From positions 1 to 56,097 of the forward strand of contig NZ_WBWA01000033.1 of assembly GCF_008932295.1 (NCBI RefSeq): a stretch of DNA of 56,097 nucleotides. The letters are read 5' to 3'. The DNA comes from Brucella tritici. GTDB taxonomy: Bacteria; Pseudomonadota; Alphaproteobacteria; Rhizobiales; Rhizobiaceae. The notes below the pieces were generated by a model. That model saw only the letters and a list, made by a program, of their open reading frames with translations. It did not search any database and was not told the origin of the DNA. Of this stretch, positions 1 to 8,598 are shown in pieces (positions within the stretch are counted from its first letter, which is position 1; each line of letters starts with the position of its first letter). Position numbers and translations under genes: made by a program.

Positions 1-1
1 C

Positions 2-82
2 CGCCAGCTCCTCCTCGATCAACTATGCGATCCCGAAATGATCGAGCGTGTCATGGCAGATGAGGCTAAGCGAAGCCCATAG
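2..82 (+). CDS. C-terminal end of an unidentified protein (cut by window start)
   Basis: An open frame runs in from the window edge and ends at TAG 80-82. It gives 26 residues, ending MADEAKRSP, rich in charged residues. Too little remains to name a family. It may be the tail of a real gene to the left or chance coding. Confidence 0.25.
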   Translation, partial: RQLLLDQLCDPEMIERVMADEAKRSP

Positions 83-515
83 ATTGCATCTCTCGACCCA
101 GCGAAAATCCTTTCGCCGGACGCTCACGAAAGAAAACGCGCAGACCGGCTAGATGTCAGTTGTGGCCGGAATCGACTGTCACGTCTCTGACATGGCAGGA
201 TTTCTAGGTGACCGCCTCGATCAGCAGGCCGCAATCAGAGCTGCGGCACAGCAGTGGTTCCCTCCGCCCGTTCTGTAGATCGAGCTACCGCTGGTGTTGT
301 GCAGAGTAGTTTCCATAATGAGTCTTAAGCCGAACCCCGGTAGATTCAATTATTTAGTGAATGTCTCTATCAATCTTGCTCATGGACGAGGAAACGGTGC
401 TCCGAGTTAAGCAGATTCTGACTGGCAATCTGAACAAGAGAGTAACTGGGCGCGCCGGGCTCGACGCTGCTCGCCATGTTCTTGACTTCAATAAATTAGT
501 TCCTCACGTCATCGT
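83..515. other. Intergenic stretch without a convincing gene
   Basis: No tRNA, hairpin terminator or recognisable protein domain was seen. A 71-codon plus-strand frame starting at 361 has no Shine-Dalgarno sequence, runs into the convergent VOC gene and resembles nothing I recognise. The stretch may be decayed DNA at the edge of the catabolic island. Confidence 0.5.
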
Positions 516-962
516 TTACTTGAGTGGAGGTTGGATGAGTTCTAATACGACGCCATCGACCGGATCCCTTAAATAGGCGATGCGTGAACCTTTATTGGGG
601 CCTGCATCAATAATCACCACATCACCCATCAGGTTAAGTGCGTATTTTTTTGCCTTCTCCAAAGCTGCATCGATGTCGGGTACATTAAAACCCAAATGGA
701 GTGAACCAATATCACAGGCACGTGGCGTATAGGCCTTTTGGTCGTGGGGAGCGGAGTAGCACAATAATTCAACCGTTGTGGTGGAGCTGCGCATATAAGC
801 GATTTCTACCTCGGCGCTTTCAACACCAATGACTTTAGAGATAATTTGCGGGTCACGCGCAGCTCTCGAAATTGTTTCAAAGCCAAAAAGATCGCGGAAC
901 ATGGCTTCGCTATGATCAAGGTCTTTGACGGTAATGCCGGTATGGTTAAAAGTCACAGACAT
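516..962 (-). CDS. VOC-superfamily (glyoxalase/dioxygenase fold) protein
   Basis: A 148-residue protein with two beta-alpha-beta-beta-beta modules typical of the vicinal-oxygen-chelate superfamily, a family of metal-dependent lyases, isomerases and dioxygenases. The expected metal ligands are visible: His7 (FNHTGI), Glu65 (TVELL), His89 (SLHLGF) and Glu141 (VVLELIQ). This suggests a functional metalloenzyme. The start ATG has a good AGGAG site just upstream. It is the last gene of the minus-strand set E1-E2-SDR-VOC, after a 111-bp gap. Within the pathway it could isomerise or cleave the compound handled by the dehydrogenases, but the reaction cannot be told from sequence. Confidence 0.8.
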   Translation of the reverse strand: MSVTFNHTGITVKDLDHSEAMFRDLFGFETISRAARDPQIISKVIGVESAEVEIAYMRSSTTTVELLCYSAPHDQKAYTPRACDIGSLHLGFNVPDIDAALEKAKKYALNLMGDVVIIDAGPNKGSRIAYLRDPVDGVVLELIQPPLK

Positions 963-1073
963 ATTTTCTCCTTTGATTATATTGGAGCATAATTCGACCG
1001 GAGTGAAACGAGGGCGATCGAGATTATGCTTGGATCATAGGTAGTTAGAGCGCCAATCAGATCGAAACGCGCT

Positions 1074-1856
1074 CTAATGCGCAAGAAATCCGCCATCCAC
1101 TGCCAGTATATGACCGGTTATCATGCTTGCGGCAGGCGAAACCAGATAAAGAACGGCAGCGGCCACATCTTGTGTCGTACCGAACTTTTTTAATGGTACT
1201 GAAGCAAGCAGGGTTTCCGCAATGCCGTCTTGCTCCAAAAAATCACTGTTGAAGTCCGTTTTAATCCATGAGGGTGCAATAGCATTAACGCGAATGGCAT
1301 CGGCGCCCCATTCCACTGCCAAAGCACGGGTAAGATGGACGACGCCGCCTTTCGAGGCGTGATAAGAAGCGATGGGATAAAATCCACCGCCTGAAAGCGC
1401 CATGATAGAAGCCATATTGACGATGGCACCGCTGCCATTGGATTTAAAACGTGGATGTGCCAGACGACAAAGTTCGAATGTGGCATCAAGATTGACTGTC
1501 ATTGCCTGACGCCAGCGTTCCGGCGTCAGTTCTGTTGCTGCCAGGCGTTGCACCAATGCTGCATTATTGATCAGAATATCGAGTTTTTGATATTGGCGAT
1601 CAAAGCTTTCAAAAATGCGTTGCGGTGCATCCGGTTCGGCCAGATCGGCTGTAAACATTGCCGCATCTGCTCCGGTTGCCACAAGATTTACATGGGCTTC
1701 TTGCAAAGCGCTTTCGTCCCGGTCGACCATGAAGATGCGCGCACCCACTGCAGCGAGCAGGCGACTGGTCTCCAAACCAATGCCGCGTGCTGCACCGGTG
1801 ATGAGTACAGTCTGGCCGTTTAAACCAAACAAGTCTTTGATGCTTTTATCCATCAT
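1074..1856 (-). CDS. SDR-family NAD(P)-dependent oxidoreductase
   Basis: A classical short-chain dehydrogenase of about 260 residues. It has the nucleotide-binding TGAARGIG motif near the N-terminus, the NNAA motif, a catalytic Ser in the SIMALS strand and the YHASK catalytic Tyr/Lys pair. The frame is open further upstream, but the chosen ATG (1856) overlaps the E2 stop as ATGA, the usual translational-coupling arrangement; ATG 1853 is an alternative. Family members oxidise or reduce alcohols, sugars and hydroxy acids. Beside a 2-oxo-acid dehydrogenase complex it plausibly oxidises the imported hydroxy compound to the keto substrate of E1, or acts on a product. A second SDR is in the divergent operon (11177-11914). 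Confidence 0.88.
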   Translation of the reverse strand: MMDKSIKDLFGLNGQTVLITGAARGIGLETSRLLAAVGARIFMVDRDESALQEAHVNLVATGADAAMFTADLAEPDAPQRIFESFDRQYQKLDILINNAALVQRLAATELTPERWRQAMTVNLDATFELCRLAHPRFKSNGSGAIVNMASIMALSGGGFYPIASYHASKGGVVHLTRALAVEWGADAIRVNAIAPSWIKTDFNSDFLEQDGIAETLLASVPLKKFGTTQDVAAAVLYLVSPAASMITGHILAVDGGFLAH

Positions 1857-3064
1857 GAAGACAAGAGGATCGGGTTTTCGATGATCGTCTTCAGGCTTTG
1901 CAGTACTTTTGCACCCGCCACGCCGTCTATCGCACGATGATCGACTGAAAGTGTCAGGCGCATAACATGTATTTCGCAAACCTGGCCATCTTGCAGGCTT
2001 AGTTCTTTTTCAACCGCCCCAACTGCCAGGTTCATGCTCTGCGGCGGATTGATGATCGCCGAAAAACTGCTGACGCCATACATGCCCAAGTTTGAAATAC
2101 CTGCCAAACCGCCGGAATATTCCTCAAATGAAAGCTTGCCTTCGCGGGCGCGTTCGATTGCTTGTTTCGTCGCTTTTGCCAATGCACCGGCTGATAGTTG
2201 CGCGGCATTTCTGATGATCGGTGTGATCAATCCCTTATCGAGGGCAACCGCCAGACCGATATCAACGCTCTCATGGCGGATCAGCCCTTCATCCGACCAG
2301 GTGACCATTGCCTCCGGCGTCCGGGCAATGCCAAGCGCATAGGCTTTGACAATCAGGTCATTGATAGTGGCACGCAGTTCACTGCCAGCCTTTTCCAAGG
2401 CTTGATTAAGTTCTTTGCGAGCGGCCAGCAGCGCATCCACGGTGCAGCACGTTTCCAGATAAAAATGCGGCACGGTTTGCTTGGCGTCTACCAGCCGTCT
2501 GGCAATGGTTTGGCGCATGGAATTATGCGGCTCAAGGCTCATGCCATGGCTTAATTGCGCTGGCTGGCTGGGAGTTGCAATTGCGGGTGTCACTGATTGT
2601 GATGCAGCGCTTTTTGCTTTTGCCTCTCGAATATCGTCAGCCAGAATACGGCCGCTTGGCCCCGTGCCGGTGATGAGCGTGGTATCAATGCCGAATTCTT
2701 TGGCAAGACGACGCGCGAGCGGCGAAATACGCAATATCGGCTCATCACTTTCTGTGGCAGGCAGGTTCGTTAATGGTTGCGTTTCGACAAGCGTTACTTC
2801 TGGTTGTAGGGCAGGGGCGGAAGCACCATTGCCAATCACGGCAATGGTTGTTTCCACCGGCACATCGGGCGTGTCGCCTTCCACCAGAATTTGCTCCAAT
2901 ACACCATCTTCCGGCGCTTCGATATCCATCACTGCTTTATCGGTTTCAAGTTCAGCGATCACATCGCCTTGCTTGACCTTGTCACCGACTGAAAAGTGCC
3001 AGCAGACGAGCTTTCCAGCTGTCATGCTGGGCGAAATGGCGGGCATTTTAATGATAACAGACAT
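1853..3064 (-). CDS. Dihydrolipoamide acyltransferase (E2) of a 2-oxo-acid dehydrogenase complex
   Basis: E2 core enzyme, 403 residues from ATG 3064. The frame is open further upstream but there lies inside the E1 gene. Domains in order: one lipoyl domain (residues 1-75, lipoylated Lys43 in ETDKAVMD), a Pro/Ala-rich linker, an E1/E3-binding domain (SPLARRLAKEFGID, about 115-150), then the catalytic acyltransferase domain ending with the active-site motif DHRAIDG. It moves the acyl group from E1-bound ThDP to CoA through lipoamide. Its start is 4 bp after the E1 stop and its end overlaps the SDR start. A single lipoyl domain fits acetoin- or branched-chain-type complexes as well as PDH, so acyl specificity is open. 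Confidence 0.93.
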   Translation of the reverse strand: MSVIIKMPAISPSMTAGKLVCWHFSVGDKVKQGDVIAELETDKAVMDIEAPEDGVLEQILVEGDTPDVPVETTIAVIGNGASAPALQPEVTLVETQPLTNLPATESDEPILRISPLARRLAKEFGIDTTLITGTGPSGRILADDIREAKAKSAASQSVTPAIATPSQPAQLSHGMSLEPHNSMRQTIARRLVDAKQTVPHFYLETCCTVDALLAARKELNQALEKAGSELRATINDLIVKAYALGIARTPEAMVTWSDEGLIRHESVDIGLAVALDKGLITPIIRNAAQLSAGALAKATKQAIERAREGKLSFEEYSGGLAGISNLGMYGVSSFSAIINPPQSMNLAVGAVEKELSLQDGQVCEIHVMRLTLSVDHRAIDGVAGAKVLQSLKTIIENPILLSS

Positions 3065-3068
3065 ATGC

Positions 3069-5162
3069 TCAGCCCCTCGCCTGATTTTCAAGGTTGCGAT
3101 GGCACATACGGCGGATGGTGGCTGCAATGCTGGCCGGTGTTGGCATGACCTCGCGTTCCAGGCGGTCATTATATGGCATTGGAACTTCCAGTGTTCCCAA
3201 ACGTTCGACAGGCGCATCCAGCCAGTCAAAAGCTTGTTCGTTGATCTGGGCTGCAATTTCGCCGCCCAGGCCGCCAGTTTTCCATGCCTCATGGACAATG
3301 AGGCAACGACTGGTTTTCTTTACCGAACGCAAGAAGCAATCCATATCCAATGGGCGCAGGCTGCGTGGGTCGATGACTTCTACGCTGATATTTTCACGCT
3401 CCAATGTCTGAGCGGCGGAAAGTGCGCGCTCGACCATTGCCTGTGTGGCAATGACTGTGATGTCTGTCCCTTCGCGCTTGATATCGGCTTTGCCGATTTC
3501 AATCTCATAGGCTTCTTCCGGAACCGGAGCGGCACCTCCCAGATAAAGCAGTTTATGTTCAAGGAACATTACCGGATTATTGCTGCGGATTGCGGAAGTC
3601 AGCAGTCCTTTGGCATCATAGGGGGTGGATGGTGCCAAAACGGTCAGTCCTGGAATATGCGCAAACCACGCCTCCAAAGACTGTGAATGCTGTGCTGCAA
3701 GACGAATACCACCGCCTTGCGGCCCGCGGAAAACCAGCGGAACATTGGCTTTTCCACCAAGCATGAAACGCAATTTTGCTGCCTGATTGACAATCGGATC
3801 CATCATGAAGGTGACGAAATCAAAAATCTGGATTTCGGCAATCGGGCGACGGCCGGAGAGGGCTGCGCCCACAGCCGCACCAGCAATAACACCTTCGGAA
3901 ATCGGCGTATTCATGATGCGATCTCCGCCGAATTTGTCATGAAGGCCGCGGGTGACACCAAATGTGCCGCCAACGGGCCCTACATCCTCCCCCATCAAAA
4001 AGACGGTTTCGTCGGATTCAATGGCCTGAGAGATGGCCTCGCGAATGGCTTCGACATAGGTGATTTCACGATTGCCCGGAGCAGGTGGCGGGGATGGCAC
4101 GCGTTCAGGAGCCAACACTTTATCAAAGAGTGATTGAAGCTCAGGTTCTGCGGATTTCTCTGCAAAACGAACCGCATCTTCAATGATCTCGTTGGTTTCG
4201 GCTTCAAGCGCTGCAAAAGCGTCTTCGTCAAAATCCCAGTCTTTGGCCAGACGTTGCTGAATACGTTTCAACGGGTCGACGCTAAGCCATTCCTGAATTT
4301 CATTATCAGAGCGATAGCCGAGCAGATTGCCGCGTACAGAATGATCGCCGTGGCGGTAGGTTACCGCTTCAATCAATGTCGGGCCTTCACCGGCTCTGGC
4401 ACGAGCTAATGCTTCGGCGACAGCTGCGTAGACGGCGACCGGATCGTTGCCGTCTATGCGCTCACCCGGAATGCCGTAGGATTGGGCGCGTCCTGCAACA
4501 GTGCCGCCAGCAGTTGCATGTTCAAATGGCGTCGACATGCCGTAAAAATTGTTCTCGCAAAAGAAAATGATCGGCAATTTCCATAAAGCCGCCAGATTGA
4601 GCGCTTCATGGAAAATACCTTCATTGGAGCCACCGTCACCGAAGAAGGCAATACCAGCATCATCGGAGCCCCGTTGTTTGGCGGCAAGGGCTGCGCCAAC
4701 ACCAAGCCCCATACTGGCGCCGACAATGCCGTTGGCGCCAAGAATATTGAGATCAATATCGGCCACATGCATGGAACCGCCGATACCACCGCAAATACCA
4801 CCGATGCGGCCAAAAAGTTCGGCCATCATACCATTCAAGTCAGCGCCTTTGGCGATGCAATGGCCGTGGCCGCGATGGTGGGTGGTGATAAAATCATTTT
4901 TGTTGAGCGAGAAGCACGCTCCTGCCGCGATAGCTTCCTGACCGGCAGATGAGTGCGCTGTGCCCTTGATGATTCCAAGCTTGAAAAGCTCTTCAACGCG
5001 GGTTTCAAAACGACGGATCAAAAGCATGGTGCGTGCCAGCGAAATCATATCATCGCGGCTTAAATCCGGTACATTGCGGTTGATGCGCAGCGTAGAAGCG
5101 GCTGTAATTTGAGTGTCGGTGTTCGAAGCGCCGCGTGCAGCATTTGGGGCATTTTTTGCCAC
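3069..5162 (-). CDS. Fused E1 alpha-beta ThDP-dependent 2-oxo-acid (PDH/acetoin-type) dehydrogenase
   Basis: 697 residues, the E1 component in one chain. Residues about 30-350 are the alpha part with the ThDP-binding motif running from GDG (175-177) to NN (204-205), and the HRGHGH segment near 96-101. From about residue 368 the beta (transketolase-like) part begins (TYVEAIREAI, then MGEDVG). Alpha and beta subunits are separate genes in most acetoin, PDH and branched-chain complexes; here a short Pro-rich linker joins them. The start is GTG with a GGGAGG site about 9 bp upstream. It heads the E1-E2-SDR-VOC set and lies downstream of the LysR gene. Its partner E3 is across the divergent operon at 12021-13412. 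The reaction is oxidative decarboxylation, or acetoin-type cleavage, giving acyl-CoA. Confidence 0.92.
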   Translation of the reverse strand: MAKNAPNAARGASNTDTQITAASTLRINRNVPDLSRDDMISLARTMLLIRRFETRVEELFKLGIIKGTAHSSAGQEAIAAGACFSLNKNDFITTHHRGHGHCIAKGADLNGMMAELFGRIGGICGGIGGSMHVADIDLNILGANGIVGASMGLGVGAALAAKQRGSDDAGIAFFGDGGSNEGIFHEALNLAALWKLPIIFFCENNFYGMSTPFEHATAGGTVAGRAQSYGIPGERIDGNDPVAVYAAVAEALARARAGEGPTLIEAVTYRHGDHSVRGNLLGYRSDNEIQEWLSVDPLKRIQQRLAKDWDFDEDAFAALEAETNEIIEDAVRFAEKSAEPELQSLFDKVLAPERVPSPPPAPGNREITYVEAIREAISQAIESDETVFLMGEDVGPVGGTFGVTRGLHDKFGGDRIMNTPISEGVIAGAAVGAALSGRRPIAEIQIFDFVTFMMDPIVNQAAKLRFMLGGKANVPLVFRGPQGGGIRLAAQHSQSLEAWFAHIPGLTVLAPSTPYDAKGLLTSAIRSNNPVMFLEHKLLYLGGAAPVPEEAYEIEIGKADIKREGTDITVIATQAMVERALSAAQTLERENISVEVIDPRSLRPLDMDCFLRSVKKTSRCLIVHEAWKTGGLGGEIAAQINEQAFDWLDAPVERLGTLEVPMPYNDRLEREVMPTPASIAATIRRMCHRNLENQARG

Positions 5163-5370
5163 GAGTTTTTTCCTCCCGGATCATCAGGCTGTACCCCTCT
5201 TGGATGCAGCCATTTCGCTTACGCAAGCATTTTTGATCAAGAAGAACAAACTCAATGAAGATATGTCAGAAATAGTTTTTGGTTATGACAGAATTATTAT
5301 TAGCCAATAAAGCTATACCTGCCATTCTGTGAATATTGTCGGAAAGTGCCGGTGTTGCGGTAAAAGCAGA

Positions 5371-6300
5371 TTAGCTGACAGGGGGTAGTTCTGCAGTTTT
5401 CCATTCGCCACTTTCCACGCGTTTATGCGTATAGGCAAAAGCAAGTTCACAAAAAACACGCATAGCTGCGGTGGTGGGCCTGTCGCGTGAGCTTGCCATT
5501 GTCCATGGCCAGCTAATGCCTTTAATAGGTGCGATGGAAATTTCGCCGCGCTTATAGGCCATATGGGTGGCGCTGTAAGGTAAAATACTATGCAGCCGTC
5601 CTCGCGCTACAAGGTCGATAATGATGGAGTTAGTTTCCACAATAATAGGGGGATTTTGTGCTTGCTGGCCGGGTGGCAAAAGCTCATCAACCACACGGCG
5701 CAGACCATTGGGGCTTGCCGTTAGCACAAGATCAAGCGAGGCGAGGGCAGAGGCAGGTACGGGTTTGTCCATGGATAGCTTTGCTTCTGCATGTGCCAGC
5801 AAAACGAGAGCTTCAGAACAAAGTGTCTGGCGGATCAGCCCGCGTGACGCACCATGATCAGAGTAAATTGCCAGGTCCACCTGATGGGTCACGAGTGATT
5901 CGCGCACATTAATGGAAGTGCCTTCCTGTACCTCAAGGCTGACCTGCGGATAGAGGCGGTGAAACTCTGCAATCACATCGGCAATCAGCAGCCCGCGCAA
6001 TGAGTAGGCGGTTGAGATACGCAATGTGCCGGTAGGGATGGCCTCGGTGGCGATGATGTCTTCTTTGATGAGCTCCACATTCTGGATGAGTGAGCGCACA
6101 TGATCTTCCAGTCGCTGACCGGCAGGCGTTAGTGCCACGCCGCGCGAACGGCGCTCGACAAGCTGAGCGCCAAGTTCTTCTTCCAGCAGTTGCAGCTGGC
6201 GGCTGAGGGCGGGTTGCGAAACATTTGCGCGCTCTGCTGCATGCGTGATATTCAATGTGTTGGCGATATGCATGAAATATTCGAGCTGCCGGATTTTCAT
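5371..6300 (-). CDS. LysR-family transcriptional regulator
   Basis: 309 residues from ATG 6300. N-terminal winged helix-turn-helix (MKIRQLEYFMHIANTLNITH, then ANVSQPALSRQLQLLEEELG) followed by a periplasmic-binding-like effector domain from about residue 90. The start was chosen because a GGGGAAGG site lies about 5 bp upstream; longer in-frame starts add only 11 residues. It is divergent from the importer operon starting at 6582 and upstream, on the same strand, of the E1-E2 genes, so it is the natural regulator of both sets. A perfect inverted repeat at 6361-6377 in the divergent promoter is a likely binding site. LysR proteins usually activate in response to a pathway metabolite. Confidence 0.93.
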   Translation of the reverse strand: MKIRQLEYFMHIANTLNITHAAERANVSQPALSRQLQLLEEELGAQLVERRSRGVALTPAGQRLEDHVRSLIQNVELIKEDIIATEAIPTGTLRISTAYSLRGLLIADVIAEFHRLYPQVSLEVQEGTSINVRESLVTHQVDLAIYSDHGASRGLIRQTLCSEALVLLAHAEAKLSMDKPVPASALASLDLVLTASPNGLRRVVDELLPPGQQAQNPPIIVETNSIIIDLVARGRLHSILPYSATHMAYKRGEISIAPIKGISWPWTMASSRDRPTTAAMRVFCELAFAYTHKRVESGEWKTAELPPVS

Positions 6301-6360
6301 TATGCCTTCCCCCCGCATAAAAATGCCTGTCATGCAATTTAGTTATCGTTTGCATGACTA

Positions 6361-6377
6361 ATATGTATTTTACATAT
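6361..6377. promoter_or_regulatory. Perfect inverted repeat, probable LysR operator
   Basis: ATATGTA-TTT-TACATAT is a perfect 7-bp inverted repeat with a 3-bp centre. It contains the T-N11-A arrangement of LysR boxes. It lies 61 bp upstream of the LysR start and about 205 bp before the divergent substrate-binding-protein gene, the usual place for an autoregulatory LysR site. Confidence 0.5.
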
Positions 6378-6581
6378 GATACGCAACATTCTAGCGTTTC
6401 GCCATAGAGGGGCCGTGACCCGTCTGTGCGTGGGTTGAGGGAGCAGCCGCACGCTCTTAGCGGCATATACATTTCATGTTCAGGATCAAAGGTTGTGGAG
6501 CCTTTCTGCCGGCTGAGAAAGCGTGTCGTTGCACGTCCAAAAATGGCGAATTGGAGCCAAATAAAAGTGGGAGGCAATGCA

Positions 6582-7817
6582 ATGAAAATGAATTCGGGGA
6601 AGAAGACTTTTAGTAAAAGAGCTTTTGGTTATTTACTGGCTTTGATGGCAGGGACAGTTTTGTCGATGCCGGTGCAAGCGCAAGAAAATGCAGTGCGCAT
6701 TGCACTGATGACCGATCTGGCCGGGCCGACGGCTGACTACGGCGGTAAAGGTGCCATGGAAGCGGTTAAGATGGCCGTGGAAGATTTCGGCGGTACCCTG
6801 TTCGATAAGCCTATTCAGATTGATTTCATCGATCATCAGAACAAGCCGGATATTGCCGTTACGAAAGCGCGCGAAGCTTATGACAATGGCACGGATATGA
6901 TTATCAACCTGTCCAATTCCGCCGCCGCACTTGGCGTGATGGAAATTGCCAAGGCGAAAGACAAGGTTGTGATTGTCACCGGTGCGGGTTCAAGCAAGAT
7001 TACCGGTGATGCCTGCTCACCAAACACAGTTCATTTTGCTTTCAACGCTTATTCCGTTTCCAACGCGCCGGTGCAGGCGTTGATTAATGGCGGCGATGAT
7101 AGCTGGTATCTGATTGTTTCGGATTTTGCTTATGGTTTGTCGGTTGAACAGGCCGTGACCGATGCGATTAAGACCGCCAATGGCACATTGACCGGAACGG
7201 TCAAGCATCCGGCATTTATGGCAACCGATTTCTCCTCTTATGCGTTGCAGGCGATTTCTTCAGGCGCCAAGGTTATTGGTCTGTCCAACTCATCATCGGA
7301 TACGACCAACTCCATTCTGGCACTGAAAGAATTTGGTCTTGGCGCCGATCAGAAGATGGTGGCTTTCACGCTGCTGATTAACGAGATTGACGGTATCGGT
7401 CTGCAGGATGCGTCCGGTCTGGTGTTTGCCGATGGCTTCTATTGGGATCGCACTGACAAAACCCGTGAATGGTCAAAGCGGTTTTATGATCGTGTTGGCA
7501 AAATGCCGAACATGGTCAATGCAGGCGATTATTCCGGTGTGTTGCATTACCTCAATGCTGTGAAAGCGGCGGGCAGTTCAGATGCACAGGCTGTTTTGGC
7601 CAAGATGAAAGAAACTCCGGTCAACGATATGTTTGCCGAAAATGGTCGCATCCGTGAAGACGGCATGATGGTGCATGATATGTATCTGGTACAGGTGAAA
7701 ACACCTGAAGAATCCAAGTATCCATGGGACTATTTGACCGTGCTGGACACGATTCCGGCAGATAAGGCCTTTATACCACTTGAACAGAGTGCGTGCCCGC
7801 TGGTCAAAAAAGGCTGA
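6582..7817 (+). CDS. Branched-chain-amino-acid-type ABC transporter substrate-binding protein
   Basis: A periplasmic binding protein of 411 residues from ATG 6582, with GTGGGAGG upstream. The signal peptide (KKTFSKRAFGYLLALMAGTV, then VQAQ) is followed by a mature type-1 periplasmic-binding fold starting VRIALMTDLAGPTADYGGKG, typical of the HAAT/Liv family. The family binds branched-chain amino acids but also many aromatic and organic acids and amides. It is the first gene of the operon binding protein-LivG-LivF-LivH-LivM-SDR-Lpd. Because the downstream genes are catabolic oxidoreductases, the ligand is probably the hydroxy- or keto-substrate of the island rather than leucine. Confidence 0.9.
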   Translation: MKMNSGKKTFSKRAFGYLLALMAGTVLSMPVQAQENAVRIALMTDLAGPTADYGGKGAMEAVKMAVEDFGGTLFDKPIQIDFIDHQNKPDIAVTKAREAYDNGTDMIINLSNSAAALGVMEIAKAKDKVVIVTGAGSSKITGDACSPNTVHFAFNAYSVSNAPVQALINGGDDSWYLIVSDFAYGLSVEQAVTDAIKTANGTLTGTVKHPAFMATDFSSYALQAISSGAKVIGLSNSSSDTTNSILALKEFGLGADQKMVAFTLLINEIDGIGLQDASGLVFADGFYWDRTDKTREWSKRFYDRVGKMPNMVNAGDYSGVLHYLNAVKAAGSSDAQAVLAKMKETPVNDMFAENGRIREDGMMVHDMYLVQVKTPEESKYPWDYLTVLDTIPADKAFIPLEQSACPLVKKG

Positions 7818-7827
7818 GTGGATATTC

Positions 7828-8598
7828 ATGACCCATATTCTTGAGACAGTAGAACTGTGTAAAGATTTTGGCGGTTTCCGTGCAGTCAGCAATGTCTCCT
7901 TGAAGGTTCGGGAGGGCGATATTCACGCCCTCATCGGTCCCAATGGAGCCGGAAAAACCACTGTTTTCAACTTGTTGACCAAATTCTTGCAGCCTAGTTC
8001 GGGCCAGTTTCTTTTTCAGGGTAAGGATATTACTTATGAAAAACCGGCTTTACTTGCTCAGCAGGGCATCGTGCGCAGTTTTCAAATCTCCGCAACTTTT
8101 CCTGATCTGACGGTTCTGGAAAATGTTCGTATTGCCTTACAACGCCGCCTTGCTCCGACTTATGCATTTTGGCGGTCCGGCAAGTCGCTCAATCACCTGA
8201 ACAAAAGTGCGATGGACTATCTGGCACAGGTGGATATGCAGGATTTTGCTCATGCAAAGGCGGCAGATCTGCCTTATGGGCGCAAACGTTCGGTTGAAAT
8301 TGCCACTACTTTGGCAATGGAGCCGCGTTTGATGCTGCTGGATGAACCAACTCAAGGTATGGGGCACGAGGATGTGGAGCAGGTAACCCAGCTGATCAAG
8401 CGGGTTTCCGTCGGTCGCACCATTTTGATGGTGGAGCATAATATGAAAGTGGTTGCAGGCATTTGTGACCGGATTTCAGTTTTGCAGCGCGGCGCAATTC
8501 TGGCCGAAGGCACCTATCAAGAAGTGGCAACCGATCCGCGTGTGCTGGAAGCTTATATGGGTACAGAAACCGAACTGGCGGGGGTATACCATGGCTGA
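7828..8598 (+). CDS. ABC transporter ATPase, LivG type
   Basis: 256 residues from ATG 7828, 10 bp after the binding-protein stop. It has Walker A GPNGAGKTT (38-46), a Q-loop region (VRSFQISATF), a LivG-like degenerate signature (LPYGRKRSVEIA), Walker B with D-loop (LMLLDEPTQGM) and the switch His in VEHNM. The LivG-type insertion between Walker A and the signature is present. It pairs with the LivF-type ATPase whose start overlaps its end by 8 bp, and energises uptake through the LivH/LivM permeases. Confidence 0.92.
   Translation: MTHILETVELCKDFGGFRAVSNVSLKVREGDIHALIGPNGAGKTTVFNLLTKFLQPSSGQFLFQGKDITYEKPALLAQQGIVRSFQISATFPDLTVLENVRIALQRRLAPTYAFWRSGKSLNHLNKSAMDYLAQVDMQDFAHAKAADLPYGRKRSVEIATTLAMEPRLMLLDEPTQGMGHEDVEQVTQLIKRVSVGRTILMVEHNMKVVAGICDRISVLQRGAILAEGTYQEVATDPRVLEAYMGTETELAGVYHG

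Noticed and set aside
361..576. 71-codon plus-strand frame overlapping the end of the VOC gene
   Set aside because: No ribosome-binding site, no family, and it runs convergently into a well-supported gene.
2481..3686. 401-codon plus-strand open frame opposite E2 and E1
   Set aside because: Antisense to two well-supported genes, with no recognisable domain.
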